Assembly (NCBI GenBank): GCA_019114465.1
Contig: DXFM01000008.1
Span: forward strand, 26,699-90,698
Source of the DNA: Candidatus Lachnoclostridium avicola
GTDB taxonomy: Bacteria > Bacillota > Clostridia > Lachnospirales > Lachnospiraceae
Length of the DNA: 64,000 nucleotides
Direction: 5' to 3'
This document shows positions 9,379 through 18,674 of this stretch, one piece after another (position 1 is the first letter of the stretch; every line of letters starts with the position of its first letter). The translations under genes and the position numbers were made by a program. The notes beneath the pieces are model-generated. The model saw only the letters and a program-made list of their open reading frames with translations, did not search any database and was not told the origin of the DNA.

Positions 9379-10581
9379 TTGAAAAAAGACGGTTATAAAA
9401 ACTCGGTACTGCATCAGGTCTGCGATTTAAAAGAACTTGCGGAGATTCAGAGGGAAAAATGTTTCGATCTGGATAAACTTTCCGGAATTATGGAGGCAAA
9501 GGCCTGCGCAGGAGTCAAACGGGTGATTCTTACAGGGTGCGGAGATTCCTATTCCGCTGCCGGGGCAATGCTCCCGGGCTTTAAAAAACTGAGCGGTCTC
9601 AAGCTCTGCAATGCGCCTGACATTATGGATTTCTGCCACTATTATACCCGGGAGAAGATTTTAAGAGGTCAAAAGCCGGAGGAAGTGTTGGTGGTGGCCA
9701 TCAGTTTCAGCGGTTCGGCGGAGCGTCTTGCCCAGGCTCTTGAGAAAGCTGCCGGTCTGGGTACAAAGACTATGATTATCACGAGAAATCCGGATTCCAG
9801 GGGAGGTCGGGCAGCGGAGATGGTATTCAATGTGGAGACTCCCGATGGCTGCAATTCTCCGGGGCTTCGCTCTTATTATGCCAGCATGGTGGGAATCGCA
9901 GCCCTTGGAGCCTACATTGGAGTCTGCAGCGGCCGCTTAAGCAAGGCAGATTTCCATAGAACAGGACAGGAGATCGCCGGCTATACCATTCAGTTCATGG
10001 AAGATCTGGAGCGGATCGATGAAGAAATGTTTGCGGAAGCTGTTCGGATGAAGGAACTCAGGAAATTCGAAGTTATAGGGGACGGGAATGAGGGAAGCTC
10101 CGCACAGTTTGTGGAGCAGAAGTTTATCGAGTGCAGCGGGGTATACTGCGATCACACCACCTCGGAGGAATTTGCCCATATCAGCTACTTTTTCCGGGGA
10201 CCTGAGGAATTCGGCACAGTAGTGCTGGTCAATGGGGCAGACAAAAGCTTAGGACGTATGAAAGATACCATTAATGGATGTCTGGCCCAGCACCGTCCGA
10301 CTCTGGTTGTAACGGATCTGGAAGCTTCAGAGTTTGAAGTAAGGCAGAGGGATACAGGAGATGTTGATAATTTCTACGGCATCGCCGAGATGGGGGTAAA
10401 TTCCATGGAAAAGGCAGGACGGGCGTCTGTCTGCCGCATTGCGAAGGCGCCGCAGCAGTGGATGTCTCCCTTTGTGGACTTCATTCCCGGCTCCCTGTTG
10501 GCGGCCTATCATGCTGCTGTCAATGAACACAATTTCTTTAACGGGCGTTTTGATTTCAGAACGGAAACGTGGATCGGTTGA
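9379..10581 (+). CDS. SIS-domain protein (probable TTG start)
   Basis: LTGCGDSYSAAGAM and AISFSGSAERLAQALEKA; AGGAGGGGG ribosome-binding site before TTG at 9379. Confidence 0.7.
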   Translation: MKKDGYKNSVLHQVCDLKELAEIQREKCFDLDKLSGIMEAKACAGVKRVILTGCGDSYSAAGAMLPGFKKLSGLKLCNAPDIMDFCHYYTREKILRGQKPEEVLVVAISFSGSAERLAQALEKAAGLGTKTMIITRNPDSRGGRAAEMVFNVETPDGCNSPGLRSYYASMVGIAALGAYIGVCSGRLSKADFHRTGQEIAGYTIQFMEDLERIDEEMFAEAVRMKELRKFEVIGDGNEGSSAQFVEQKFIECSGVYCDHTTSEEFAHISYFFRGPEEFGTVVLVNGADKSLGRMKDTINGCLAQHRPTLVVTDLEASEFEVRQRDTGDVDNFYGIAEMGVNSMEKAGRASVCRIAKAPQQWMSPFVDFIPGSLLAAYHAAVNEHNFFNGRFDFRTETWIG

Positions 10582-10589
10582 GGTGAGCA

Positions 10590-11759
10590 ATGTACAGAAG
10601 ATTGAATGATGAGAAATATTACAGAAAGTTCTATTTTCAGGACAGTTTCCACGCCCAGTGTATGGATGTAGAACCTTTAAGTCTTGTTCAGATAGGGCGT
10701 TCTGCGGAGGCAGTGAGGAATATTATAAACGCGCCTGCGTTTAAACAGGTAAAGCACATTATCGCCAGCGGCTGCGGCGATTCCAATTTGGTGGCTTTTG
10801 CGGCAAAAGGGGCCTTTGAGTACTACCTGCCTGAGGTGGAATATGAAGCGGTGGAAGCCATAGAGCTGAGCCGCCACTATGATTATGAGGGGAGGAGCGA
10901 GGACACTATCGCTTTCTTCATCAGTTATTCCGGAAAGATTTACCGTACCATAGAGGCCATGGAGCAGTGCAAAAGGCACGGAATCACCACAGTGGCGGTG
11001 ACGGACAACCCGGAATCTGCCACAGCGAAGGCGGCAGATATCCTCTGCTATGCCAACATTCCCAAAGGGGACAACAATGCTGGTCTGCGCACCTATTTCG
11101 CTAATGTTTTGACCATGATGACTATGGCGGCGGCCATAGGGGAGCTTCAGTATGGAGGAGAGAAGGTTTCTGCTTTCGGGGATGCGGTGAGGGCGTACCA
11201 CAGAGACTTTTTTGCAAAGCTGGCGGAGATCGATGACTGCTGTTTTGCGGCTGCCATCAGCTGGATGGACAAGAAATTTCTTGAGATTGCTGGGGATGGC
11301 CCCCAATTCTGGGCGGGAAAATTTATCCAGGCAAAGGTGGTGGAGCTCTCCGGCGATGCCTGCGCCGTCATTGACAGTGAGAATTTCAAACATGTGAACG
11401 TGATGATGGAGCCTGGAGAAGAGATTGGAGAACTGGTGCTCATCAACACCAATGACAGCAATCTTTCCCAGATTGTTGATACGGTAAAGGTCATGACTGG
11501 CAGAGGAAAGAGAGAAGTGCTCCTCTTCTGCGACAAAAGGCCGGAGGAGATCGGCATTGATGGGGGAGTGAAATACTGCCCCATACCGGTACCGGACAGG
11601 GAACACAACTTCCTTGCACCTCTTTATACCTACCTTCCGGGGGCAATTTTTGCTGGCTTCCGCCACACCACCATAGGGGAGCCCATGTTCCGGGGCGGCA
11701 TGGATCCCAGCATCTTCATTCCCACTTACTATTCGCCGGTGGATGTGGTGGATCTGTGA
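10590..11759 (+). CDS. SIS-domain protein
   Basis: IASGCGDSNLVAFAA and FFISYSGKIYRTIEAMEQCKRHG motifs. Confidence 0.7.
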   Translation: MYRRLNDEKYYRKFYFQDSFHAQCMDVEPLSLVQIGRSAEAVRNIINAPAFKQVKHIIASGCGDSNLVAFAAKGAFEYYLPEVEYEAVEAIELSRHYDYEGRSEDTIAFFISYSGKIYRTIEAMEQCKRHGITTVAVTDNPESATAKAADILCYANIPKGDNNAGLRTYFANVLTMMTMAAAIGELQYGGEKVSAFGDAVRAYHRDFFAKLAEIDDCCFAAAISWMDKKFLEIAGDGPQFWAGKFIQAKVVELSGDACAVIDSENFKHVNVMMEPGEEIGELVLINTNDSNLSQIVDTVKVMTGRGKREVLLFCDKRPEEIGIDGGVKYCPIPVPDREHNFLAPLYTYLPGAIFAGFRHTTIGEPMFRGGMDPSIFIPTYYSPVDVVDL

Positions 11760-11801
11760 GGGGGCTGAACATAAAACATAATCTTCTTCCTTTTTAACAG
11801 A

Positions 11802-11845
11802 AAACGTGCTGCGGGGTCGTGGTTTTACGATTCCGCAGCACGTTT
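11802..11845. terminator. Long hairpin between convergent genes, probable bidirectional terminator
   Basis: AAACGTGCTGCGG...CCGCAGCACGTTT, extended internally by G-T pairs and TCGT/ACGA. Confidence 0.75.
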
Positions 11846-11860
11846 AGTTTCCTCCCTAAA

Positions 11861-12286
11861 TCACTCCCGGATCCGCTCCTTCAGCGCTTCCTGGAGAACT
11901 TTGGAAAAGTTAAGCCCCCGCTTCAGGGCCTCCTGGTTCAGCCAGGCGGGGATGGTCAGAGTTTTCTTGATGGATTTTTCAAAATGATCCCTGGCATATG
12001 CGTCCACATCCACGGAAACCATGGTGATAAAATAGTCCGGGACAGGCAGGTCCCCGTAGATGTTCTTTAAATATTCTTCCGGGCGGAGAGCCTCTGGTTT
12101 GGAGGGAGGGAAAACAGGTTCCTGGAGCTGACGACAGAGATAGAGGTGGCCAGCCAGGCAGTCAACCGCCATTTCCATGGCTTCCTCCAGGGTCTCACCG
12201 CAGGTGGAAAGATAGTTAAGATCAGGAAAAATAACAGAATAACCAGAATCTTCCTTACAGAAATAAGCAGGGTAAATAGACAGCAT
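11861..12286 (-). CDS. hicB: HicB-family antitoxin
   Basis: YSVIFPDLNYLSTCGETLEEAMEMAVDCLAGHL N-domain plus C-terminal RHH-like IPAWLNQEALKRGLNFSKVLQEAL. Confidence 0.85.
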   Translation of the reverse strand: MLSIYPAYFCKEDSGYSVIFPDLNYLSTCGETLEEAMEMAVDCLAGHLYLCRQLQEPVFPPSKPEALRPEEYLKNIYGDLPVPDYFITMVSVDVDAYARDHFEKSIKKTLTIPAWLNQEALKRGLNFSKVLQEALKERIRE

Positions 12287-12312
12287 GAGAGGTTCCTCCT
12301 TTCAGGGCAGTG

Positions 12313-12507
12313 TTATTTCAGACCGGCTTGTTTTAAAATGGAATTTTCAGTTCCCTTTGGCAGTTCTCTTGAATGAAAAGGAATGGTAACTTTTCCAGGT
12401 TTTTCTGGATGTATATAATGCCTGTGAGATCCGGTTTGGGCTTTTAATATCCACCCGTCAGATAAAATGATTTGTTCCATTTCCATAGGCTTTTTTGGCA
12501 TAGGCAA
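12313..12507 (-). CDS. hicA: HicA-family mRNA interferase toxin (start ATG 12501 or TTG 12507)
   Basis: GSHRHYIHPEKPGKVTIPFHSRELPKGTENSILKQAGL HicA signature; adjacent to hicB. Confidence 0.88.
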   Translation of the reverse strand: MPMPKKPMEMEQIILSDGWILKAQTGSHRHYIHPEKPGKVTIPFHSRELPKGTENSILKQAGLK

Positions 12508-12520
12508 TTATTCCTCCTTT

Positions 12521-12550
12521 ATAGTACAACTTTAACACGTGTAATGTCAA
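12521..12550 (-). promoter_or_regulatory. hicAB promoter with palindromic operator candidate ACACGTGT in the spacer
   Basis: Minus strand TTGACA-N18-TACTAT; TTAACACGTGTAA at 12532-12544 within the spacer. Confidence 0.55.
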
Positions 12551-12763
12551 TACGTATTTTAATAATACATACTAATTATATGAGCAGAAATTTTCCCACC
12601 CTTATCTCTGAAAAAATCAATGGAAAGAACTTATGAAAATTTGAAGTGAAAAACAGAAATCCAGATCTGCATCAACAGGCCGCCGTCCGGCGGCCTGCCG
12701 CATCTCAGAAAATTAAAAAAACTTTACACCGCGCCGGCGCTTTCCAAATACCGCGTCCGCGTC

Positions 12764-13228
12764 TCACAGGGTTCGCGCCCGCTCGGCGATGTTCTGATGG
12801 AAGTTGATGATGTTGTGCTCGTACTCCTCATCCATGTATTTGGAAGTGATCATGAAGTCTGCCGTGGCCTTGTTGTTGGCGATGGGGATGTCGTAGACCT
12901 GAGCGATGCGCAGCAGGGCTTTCACATCCGGGTCGTGGGGCTGGGCCGTCAGGGGATCGGAGAAGAAGATCACAAAGTCGACCCGTCCCTCCACGATCTT
13001 GGCGCCGATCTGCTGGTCGCCGCCTAAGGGGCCGCTGTTGTAGCCCTTCACCGGCAGGCCGGTGGCCTCTGTGATCATGCGGGCCGTGGTTCCGGTTCCG
13101 CAGAGAAAATGATGCTTTAAAATCTCCTTGTGCTCCTCGCACCAGTCGATGATCTCGTGCTTTTTGCTGTCATGGGCAATGAGCGCGATATTTTTTTGTT
13201 TTCCGATGGTCATTGTCAGATAATCCAT
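12764..13228 (-). CDS. mgsA: Methylglyoxal synthase
   Basis: IALIAHDSKKHEIIDWC, LCGTGTTARMI, SGPLGGDQQIGAKI, FFSDPLTAQPHDPDVKALLR. Confidence 0.95.
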   Translation of the reverse strand: MDYLTMTIGKQKNIALIAHDSKKHEIIDWCEEHKEILKHHFLCGTGTTARMITEATGLPVKGYNSGPLGGDQQIGAKIVEGRVDFVIFFSDPLTAQPHDPDVKALLRIAQVYDIPIANNKATADFMITSKYMDEEYEHNIINFHQNIAERARTL

Positions 13229-13431
13229 ATATGCAGCCTCCTTTTGAGTGTATATTTTGCAGTTATTTTGCTCAATTTTGATTTTGACACAGAAGAGCGG
13301 GCGCTGTCAAGCAAAGTACGGTAAAAATCTGGAAATACTAAGAACAATGTAAGAAAATCCGGCGGGAAAACGGTGTAAAAACGGAAGGGATTGTGCTATA
13401 ATATGACAAACTATGCTTTTTGGAGGAAAAC

Positions 13432-14772
13432 ATGCCTGGAGAATATGCCATTGACGTCCGGGACGTGACGAAAATATATAAGCTTTATGACAAGCCCATT
13501 GACCGGCTGAAGGAGTCCTTAAACCCCTTTCATAAAAATTATCACAGGGACTTTTATGCCCTCAGCCACATCTCTTTTCAGGTGAAAAAGGGAGAGACTG
13601 TGGGAATTATCGGAACCAACGGTTCCGGCAAATCCACCATTTTAAAGATTATCACCGGGGTGCTCACCCCCACCACGGGAACGGCGAAGGTGGACGGGGT
13701 GATCTCTGCTCTGCTGGAGCTGGGAGCCGGCTTCAACATGGACTATACGGGAATTGAAAATATCTACATGAACGGCACCATGATGGGCTTTTCCAGAAAA
13801 GAGATGGACGGGAAGCTCCAGGATATTCTGGACTTTGCCGACATCGGCGATTTTGTGTATCAGCCGGTGAAAACTTATTCCAGCGGTATGTTTGTCCGAC
13901 TGGCTTTCGCCCTGGCGATCAATGTGGATCCGGAGATCCTGATTGTGGACGAGGCTCTGTCTGTGGGAGATGTGTTTTTCCAGGCCAAATGCTACCGCCG
14001 AATGGAAGAAATCCGAAAAAACGGCACCACCATCCTCATGGTGACCCATGACATGGGCAGCATCATCAAATACTGCGACAGAGTAGTCCTTCTGAACAAG
14101 GGCGAATTTGTGGCGGAAGGCGCTCCCGGCCGTATGGTGGACATGTATAAGAAGATCCTGGCCGGCCAGATGGACTCCCTGAAGGAGGAGCTGGAGGAGA
14201 TGAACGATTTCTCCGGCGACAGCGTTTCCGGCGGTCTGGAGGAGAAGGCATTTAAAAAGGAAGAGATCCACGGCGGCGGTCTGATGAAGGACAAGATCGC
14301 GGTGAACGCCAACCGGACGGAGTATGGAGACGGCCGGGCGGAGATTTTTGATTTCGGCCTGGAGGATCAGCGGGGGAATCTGTCCAACCTGATCTTAAAG
14401 GGAGAGATGTTTACCATCCGGGAGAAGATCCGGTTTTACGCTGACATCAAGGCGCCGATCTTCACCTACACCATAAAGGATAAAAAGGGCACCAGCCTCA
14501 CGGGTACCAACACCATGTATGAGGGAGCCGACATCAAACCGGTGAAAAACGGAGATATGTACGAGGTGTCCTTTACCCAGAAGATGACCCTTCAGGGCGG
14601 GGAATATCTGCTTTCCATGAGCTGCACCGGCTTTGAGGGGGAGGAACATGTGGTGTACCACCGTCTCTACGACGTGGCCAGCATCACGGTGATTTCCAAT
14701 AAAAATACGGTGGGCGTCTACGATATGGAGTCCACGGTGGAAGCGAAACTGACGAAAGGCGGGGAAGGGTAA
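13432..14772 (+). CDS. Wzt-type polysaccharide/teichoic-acid export ABC ATPase with C-terminal cargo-recognition-like domain
   Basis: Walker A GTNGSGKST, signature YSSGMFVRLAFA, Walker B ILIVDEALSVGD; about 150-aa Wzt-C-like extension; ATG 13432 after GGAGG. Confidence 0.85.
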   Translation: MPGEYAIDVRDVTKIYKLYDKPIDRLKESLNPFHKNYHRDFYALSHISFQVKKGETVGIIGTNGSGKSTILKIITGVLTPTTGTAKVDGVISALLELGAGFNMDYTGIENIYMNGTMMGFSRKEMDGKLQDILDFADIGDFVYQPVKTYSSGMFVRLAFALAINVDPEILIVDEALSVGDVFFQAKCYRRMEEIRKNGTTILMVTHDMGSIIKYCDRVVLLNKGEFVAEGAPGRMVDMYKKILAGQMDSLKEELEEMNDFSGDSVSGGLEEKAFKKEEIHGGGLMKDKIAVNANRTEYGDGRAEIFDFGLEDQRGNLSNLILKGEMFTIREKIRFYADIKAPIFTYTIKDKKGTSLTGTNTMYEGADIKPVKNGDMYEVSFTQKMTLQGGEYLLSMSCTGFEGEEHVVYHRLYDVASITVISNKNTVGVYDMESTVEAKLTKGGEG

Positions 14773-15543
14773 ATGGGACAGACGGCAGAAAAGCTGCTGG
14801 AGCTTTTGGAACAGTACGGCGGCGATGAGAAACAGATTTTGCGGGAGAACCGGGAGCTGGAGTATTTCTATGCCCTTTCAGATATGAGGGAGAACCTGCT
14901 GGAGTGGTATCCTTTCGGGGGAGAAGATACTCTTCTCCAGATCGGTTCCGGTTTCGGGGCCATGACCGGGCTTTTCGCGGCCCGGGTGAAGGCGGTGACG
15001 GTGCTGGACGGGGACGAGACGGACCTGGCGGTGAACCGGAAGCGCCGCGGTGGCCGGGACAATATAAATTATGTAAACTGCACGGTGAAGGAGTACGCGG
15101 CGAAGGCGGAGGGCAGTGAGCCCTTGTACGACTGCGTGACCCTGGTGGACGGCCTGGGCGAGGATCCGGAGGAGACCATTGCCCTCGCCAAAATGTTTGT
15201 GAAGCCCGGCGGCGTGCTCCTTCTGGCGGCGGATAACCCCCTGGGGCTGAAGCACTGGGCCGGGGCGCCGAAGGAGCCGGGAGCCATGGGAAAGGAGCGG
15301 CTGGCAGCCCTTCTTCCCGGAGCGGAGTGCTATTACCCCCTGCCGGATTACCGGGCGGCGTCGGAGATCTACTCCGACAGAAGGCTGCCGGCGAAGGGAG
15401 ATCTGACGGGAATGGTAATTTCCTACGACTACCCTGAGTTCCTGCGCACGGACGTGGGGGCGTCCTGGGACACCATCTGCCAGGAAGGCAGCTTCCGGGA
15501 ATTTGCCAATTCATACCTGATGGTTTGGAGGAGACATGGCTGA
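14773..15543 (+). CDS. SAM-dependent methyltransferase
   Basis: LLQIGSGFGAMTGLFAARVKAVTVLDGDETDL motif I; KPGGVLLLAADN. Confidence 0.7.
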   Translation: MGQTAEKLLELLEQYGGDEKQILRENRELEYFYALSDMRENLLEWYPFGGEDTLLQIGSGFGAMTGLFAARVKAVTVLDGDETDLAVNRKRRGGRDNINYVNCTVKEYAAKAEGSEPLYDCVTLVDGLGEDPEETIALAKMFVKPGGVLLLAADNPLGLKHWAGAPKEPGAMGKERLAALLPGAECYYPLPDYRAASEIYSDRRLPAKGDLTGMVISYDYPEFLRTDVGASWDTICQEGSFREFANSYLMVWRRHG

Positions 15544-18500
15544 CGTAATTTATATCAAGTACAATCGGACGAGAAAAGAAGAATTTCAGATAAAAACAGA
15601 GATCCTGGAGGAAAACGGAACCAAATGGGTGGAAAAATCCGCCCTCACGGAGGCGGGGAAGGCCCACATCCGCTCCTTCCGGGACAAATATGAGGCCTTA
15701 AAAAAGCAGCACGTGAATATCCAGGCGGCGGAGCCGCAGATTTCTGAGGACGGAAGAACGGCCCGGTTTGCCTACCTCACGGGAAAAACTCTGGCGGAGG
15801 TGCTGGGGGAGAACATCGGCAGCGGCCAGGCCCCGGTGGAGGCCATCCGGGAGGTGCTGGGAAAGATCTGTCAGGTGTATCCGGAGTATCTCTCCCCCTT
15901 TGTCATCACCGACCGCCTGACGGAGGTGTTCGGCCCGGTGCCGAAGTTTCAGGATCAGGCCATGGCCGTGTCCAATATCGACGCCCTGCTGGAGAATATT
16001 CTGGTGACGGAGAAGGGCTGGTATTTTCTGGACTATGAGTGGGTGTACGATTTCCCCGTACCACTGGGCTTTGTGAAATACCGGATCCTGTTTTACTTCT
16101 ACCGGAAATACGCCAGTCTGATGGAGTATGCCGGCCCGGAGGAATTTTTAAAGGAATTCGGCATGGATGAGGAGCTCCTGGAGGCCTACGGAGATATGGA
16201 GACGGCCTTTCAGAGCTATGTCCACGGGGATAATCAGGATCTCTACCTGTTAAACTACCGGAAGGACTACCGGCCGGTGGAGCAGCTGGAGGAGGAGCAC
16301 GTGGAGCTTCTGGAAGCGAGAAAACGGCTCTGCCATTTAAATGACGTGGAGTTTGAGCTGGGGAACGCCACCACGGAGCTGAAAAAGCTGAAGGAGGTTC
16401 ACCGTCTGACGGAAAACCATGTGGGCAACCTGGATGTGATCATCGCGGACCTGCGCCGGGAAAACGGGGTGATGGCTCAGACCATCGCCGTGCTCAACAG
16501 CCATATTTCCATTCCCTACCGGATCCGCCGGAAGCTGGGAACCATTTTCAATAAGAAATTCCCCAAGGGGACCAGAAAGAGAAAAATTTTAAGTTACTGC
16601 AAGAATACGGTGTTCCACCCGGTGAAATACATGAAGCTGTACACCTCCGAGGACGGGCGCAACCGGATCCACGGAGATTTTGAGATCGGCGAGGAGTACT
16701 TTGTCCATGGCATGGTTCACCTGCCGAAGGAGGAGCATCCTCTGGTGTCCATCGTGATTCCGGTGTACAACCAGATTCACTATACCTACGCCTGCCTGCA
16801 GTCCATTGCGGAGCACACGAAGGACGTGCCCTACGAGGTGATTATCGCCGACGACGTGTCCACCGACGCCACCAGGGAGCTGTCCCGGTATGTGGAGAAC
16901 GCGGTGATCCGCAGAAATAAAGAAAATCAGGGATTTTTGGGAAACTGCAACCAGGCGGCAGAGGCAGCCAGGGGAAAATATATTCTGTTTTTGAACAACG
17001 ACACCCAGGTGACGGAGAACTGGCTCTCTTCCCTGGTAAACCTGATTGAGTCAGACAAGACCATCGGCATGGTGGGTTCCAAGCTGGTATACCCGGATGG
17101 ACGGCTTCAGGAGGCCGGCGGAATCATCTGGAGCGACGGCTCCGGCTGGAACTACGGCCGGATGGACGACCCGGACAAGCCGGAGTACAACTATGTGAAG
17201 GACGTGGACTACATTTCCGGCGCCTCCATCATGCTGCCGGTGTGGCTGTGGAAACAGATCGGCGGCTTTGACAAGCGGTACGCCCCGGCCTACTGCGAGG
17301 ACGCGGACCTGGCCTTTGAGGTGAGAAAAGCGGGCTACCGGGTGGTGTATCAGCCCCTCTCCAAGGTCATCCACTTTGAGGGAGTTTCCAACGGCACCGA
17401 CGTCAACGGCACCGGCCTGAAGCGCTACCAGGTGGAAAACAGCAGAAAGCTCAGAGAAAAGTGGGCGGAAGAGTTTAAAAACCAGTACGAGAACACTGGA
17501 AATCCCGACCCCTTCCGGGCCAGGGAGCGCAGCCGCGGCAAGGAGATCATCCTGGTGGTGGACCACTACGTTCCCACCTTCGACAAGGACGCCGGATCCA
17601 AATGTACCTACCAGTACATGAAGATGTTTGTGGAAAAGGGCTTTGTGGTGAAATTCCTGGGGGACAACTATGCCCATGAGGAGCCCTACACTACGGCCCT
17701 GGAACAGATGGGCATTGAGGTTCTCTACGGGGAAACCTACCGCACCGGCATCTGGGACTGGCTGGAAAAGCATGGAAAGGACATCGCCTTCGCCTACTTG
17801 AACCGCCCCCACATTGCGGTGAAGTATATTGACTTTATTAAAGAACACACAGATATCAAAGTGCTGTATTTCGGCCACGACCTCCATTTCCTCCGGGAGA
17901 CGAGGGAGTACGAGATCACCGGGGACGAGGAGATTAAAAAATCTGCGGACTACTGGCGTTCCGTGGAGCTGTCTCTGATGAAAAAGGTGGATATGGCTTA
18001 TTATCCCTCCTACGTGGAGCGGGATCTGATCCACGACATCAACCCGAAGATTCACGTCAAGGATATTCCTCTTTACGTCTATGAGAGCTTCAAGGAGAAT
18101 CTGGACGAGAAATTTGAGGAGAAGGAAGGCCTGCTGTTTGTGGGAGGCTTCGGTCATCCGCCCAACGGAGACGCGGTGATCTGGTTTGTCCAGGAGATCT
18201 TCCCGAAGATCCGGGAGAGCCTGAAAGTGAATTTCTACATTGTGGGCTCGAAGGTGACGGATGAGATCAAGGCTCTGGAGCAGCCTGGAAACGGCGTGGT
18301 GGTCAAGGGATTTGTCAGCGACGAGGAGCTGGAGGAGCTTTACCGGAAATGCCGGATCGTGGTGGTTCCCCTCCGCTACGGGGCGGGAATTAAGGGTAAA
18401 GTGCTGGAAGCCATGTACAACGGCGCGGTGGTGGTCACCACTTCCATCGGAGCCGAGGGCATCAAAGATTCGGAGAAAGCCCTTACGGTCCGGGACGACG

Positions 18501-18646
18501 CGGAGGAGTTCGCCCAGGCGGTGGTGGATCTCTACGGAGATCCGAACCGGTGCCGCCTGATTTCCGGCGCCACCCAGGTGTATATGAGAGAGCATTTCAG
18601 CCTGGACGCGGTCTGGAACTGCGTGAAGGATGATTTTAAGAGATAA
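15536..18646 (+). CDS. Multidomain glycosyltransferase: N-terminal kinase-like region + GT2 + GT4-like
   Basis: SNIDALLENILV/FLDYEW kinase-like loop; GT2 motif HPLVSIVIPVYNQIHYTYACLQSI...ILFLNNDTQV; C-terminal GFGHPPNGDAVIWFVQEIFPKI GT4-like. Confidence 0.75.
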   Translation: MADVIYIKYNRTRKEEFQIKTEILEENGTKWVEKSALTEAGKAHIRSFRDKYEALKKQHVNIQAAEPQISEDGRTARFAYLTGKTLAEVLGENIGSGQAPVEAIREVLGKICQVYPEYLSPFVITDRLTEVFGPVPKFQDQAMAVSNIDALLENILVTEKGWYFLDYEWVYDFPVPLGFVKYRILFYFYRKYASLMEYAGPEEFLKEFGMDEELLEAYGDMETAFQSYVHGDNQDLYLLNYRKDYRPVEQLEEEHVELLEARKRLCHLNDVEFELGNATTELKKLKEVHRLTENHVGNLDVIIADLRRENGVMAQTIAVLNSHISIPYRIRRKLGTIFNKKFPKGTRKRKILSYCKNTVFHPVKYMKLYTSEDGRNRIHGDFEIGEEYFVHGMVHLPKEEHPLVSIVIPVYNQIHYTYACLQSIAEHTKDVPYEVIIADDVSTDATRELSRYVENAVIRRNKENQGFLGNCNQAAEAARGKYILFLNNDTQVTENWLSSLVNLIESDKTIGMVGSKLVYPDGRLQEAGGIIWSDGSGWNYGRMDDPDKPEYNYVKDVDYISGASIMLPVWLWKQIGGFDKRYAPAYCEDADLAFEVRKAGYRVVYQPLSKVIHFEGVSNGTDVNGTGLKRYQVENSRKLREKWAEEFKNQYENTGNPDPFRARERSRGKEIILVVDHYVPTFDKDAGSKCTYQYMKMFVEKGFVVKFLGDNYAHEEPYTTALEQMGIEVLYGETYRTGIWDWLEKHGKDIAFAYLNRPHIAVKYIDFIKEHTDIKVLYFGHDLHFLRETREYEITGDEEIKKSADYWRSVELSLMKKVDMAYYPSYVERDLIHDINPKIHVKDIPLYVYESFKENLDEKFEEKEGLLFVGGFGHPPNGDAVIWFVQEIFPKIRESLKVNFYIVGSKVTDEIKALEQPGNGVVVKGFVSDEELEELYRKCRIVVVPLRYGAGIKGKVLEAMYNGAVVVTTSIGAEGIKDSEKALTVRDDAEEFAQAVVDLYGDPNRCRLISGATQVYMREHFSLDAVWNCVKDDFKR

Positions 18647-18674
18647 AACTGCCGGAGAAAAAGGAGATCGATCA

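Noticed and set aside
12676-12697. CAGGCCGCC/GGCGGCCTG palindrome between hicA/hicB and mgsA
   Set aside because: Possible hairpin, but no adjacent T tract on either strand and no second copy noticed; insufficient to call a terminator or repeat.
17051-18595. 514-aa minus-strand ORF opposite the large glycosyltransferase
   Set aside because: Antisense shadow with His/Val/Leu-rich nonsense composition.
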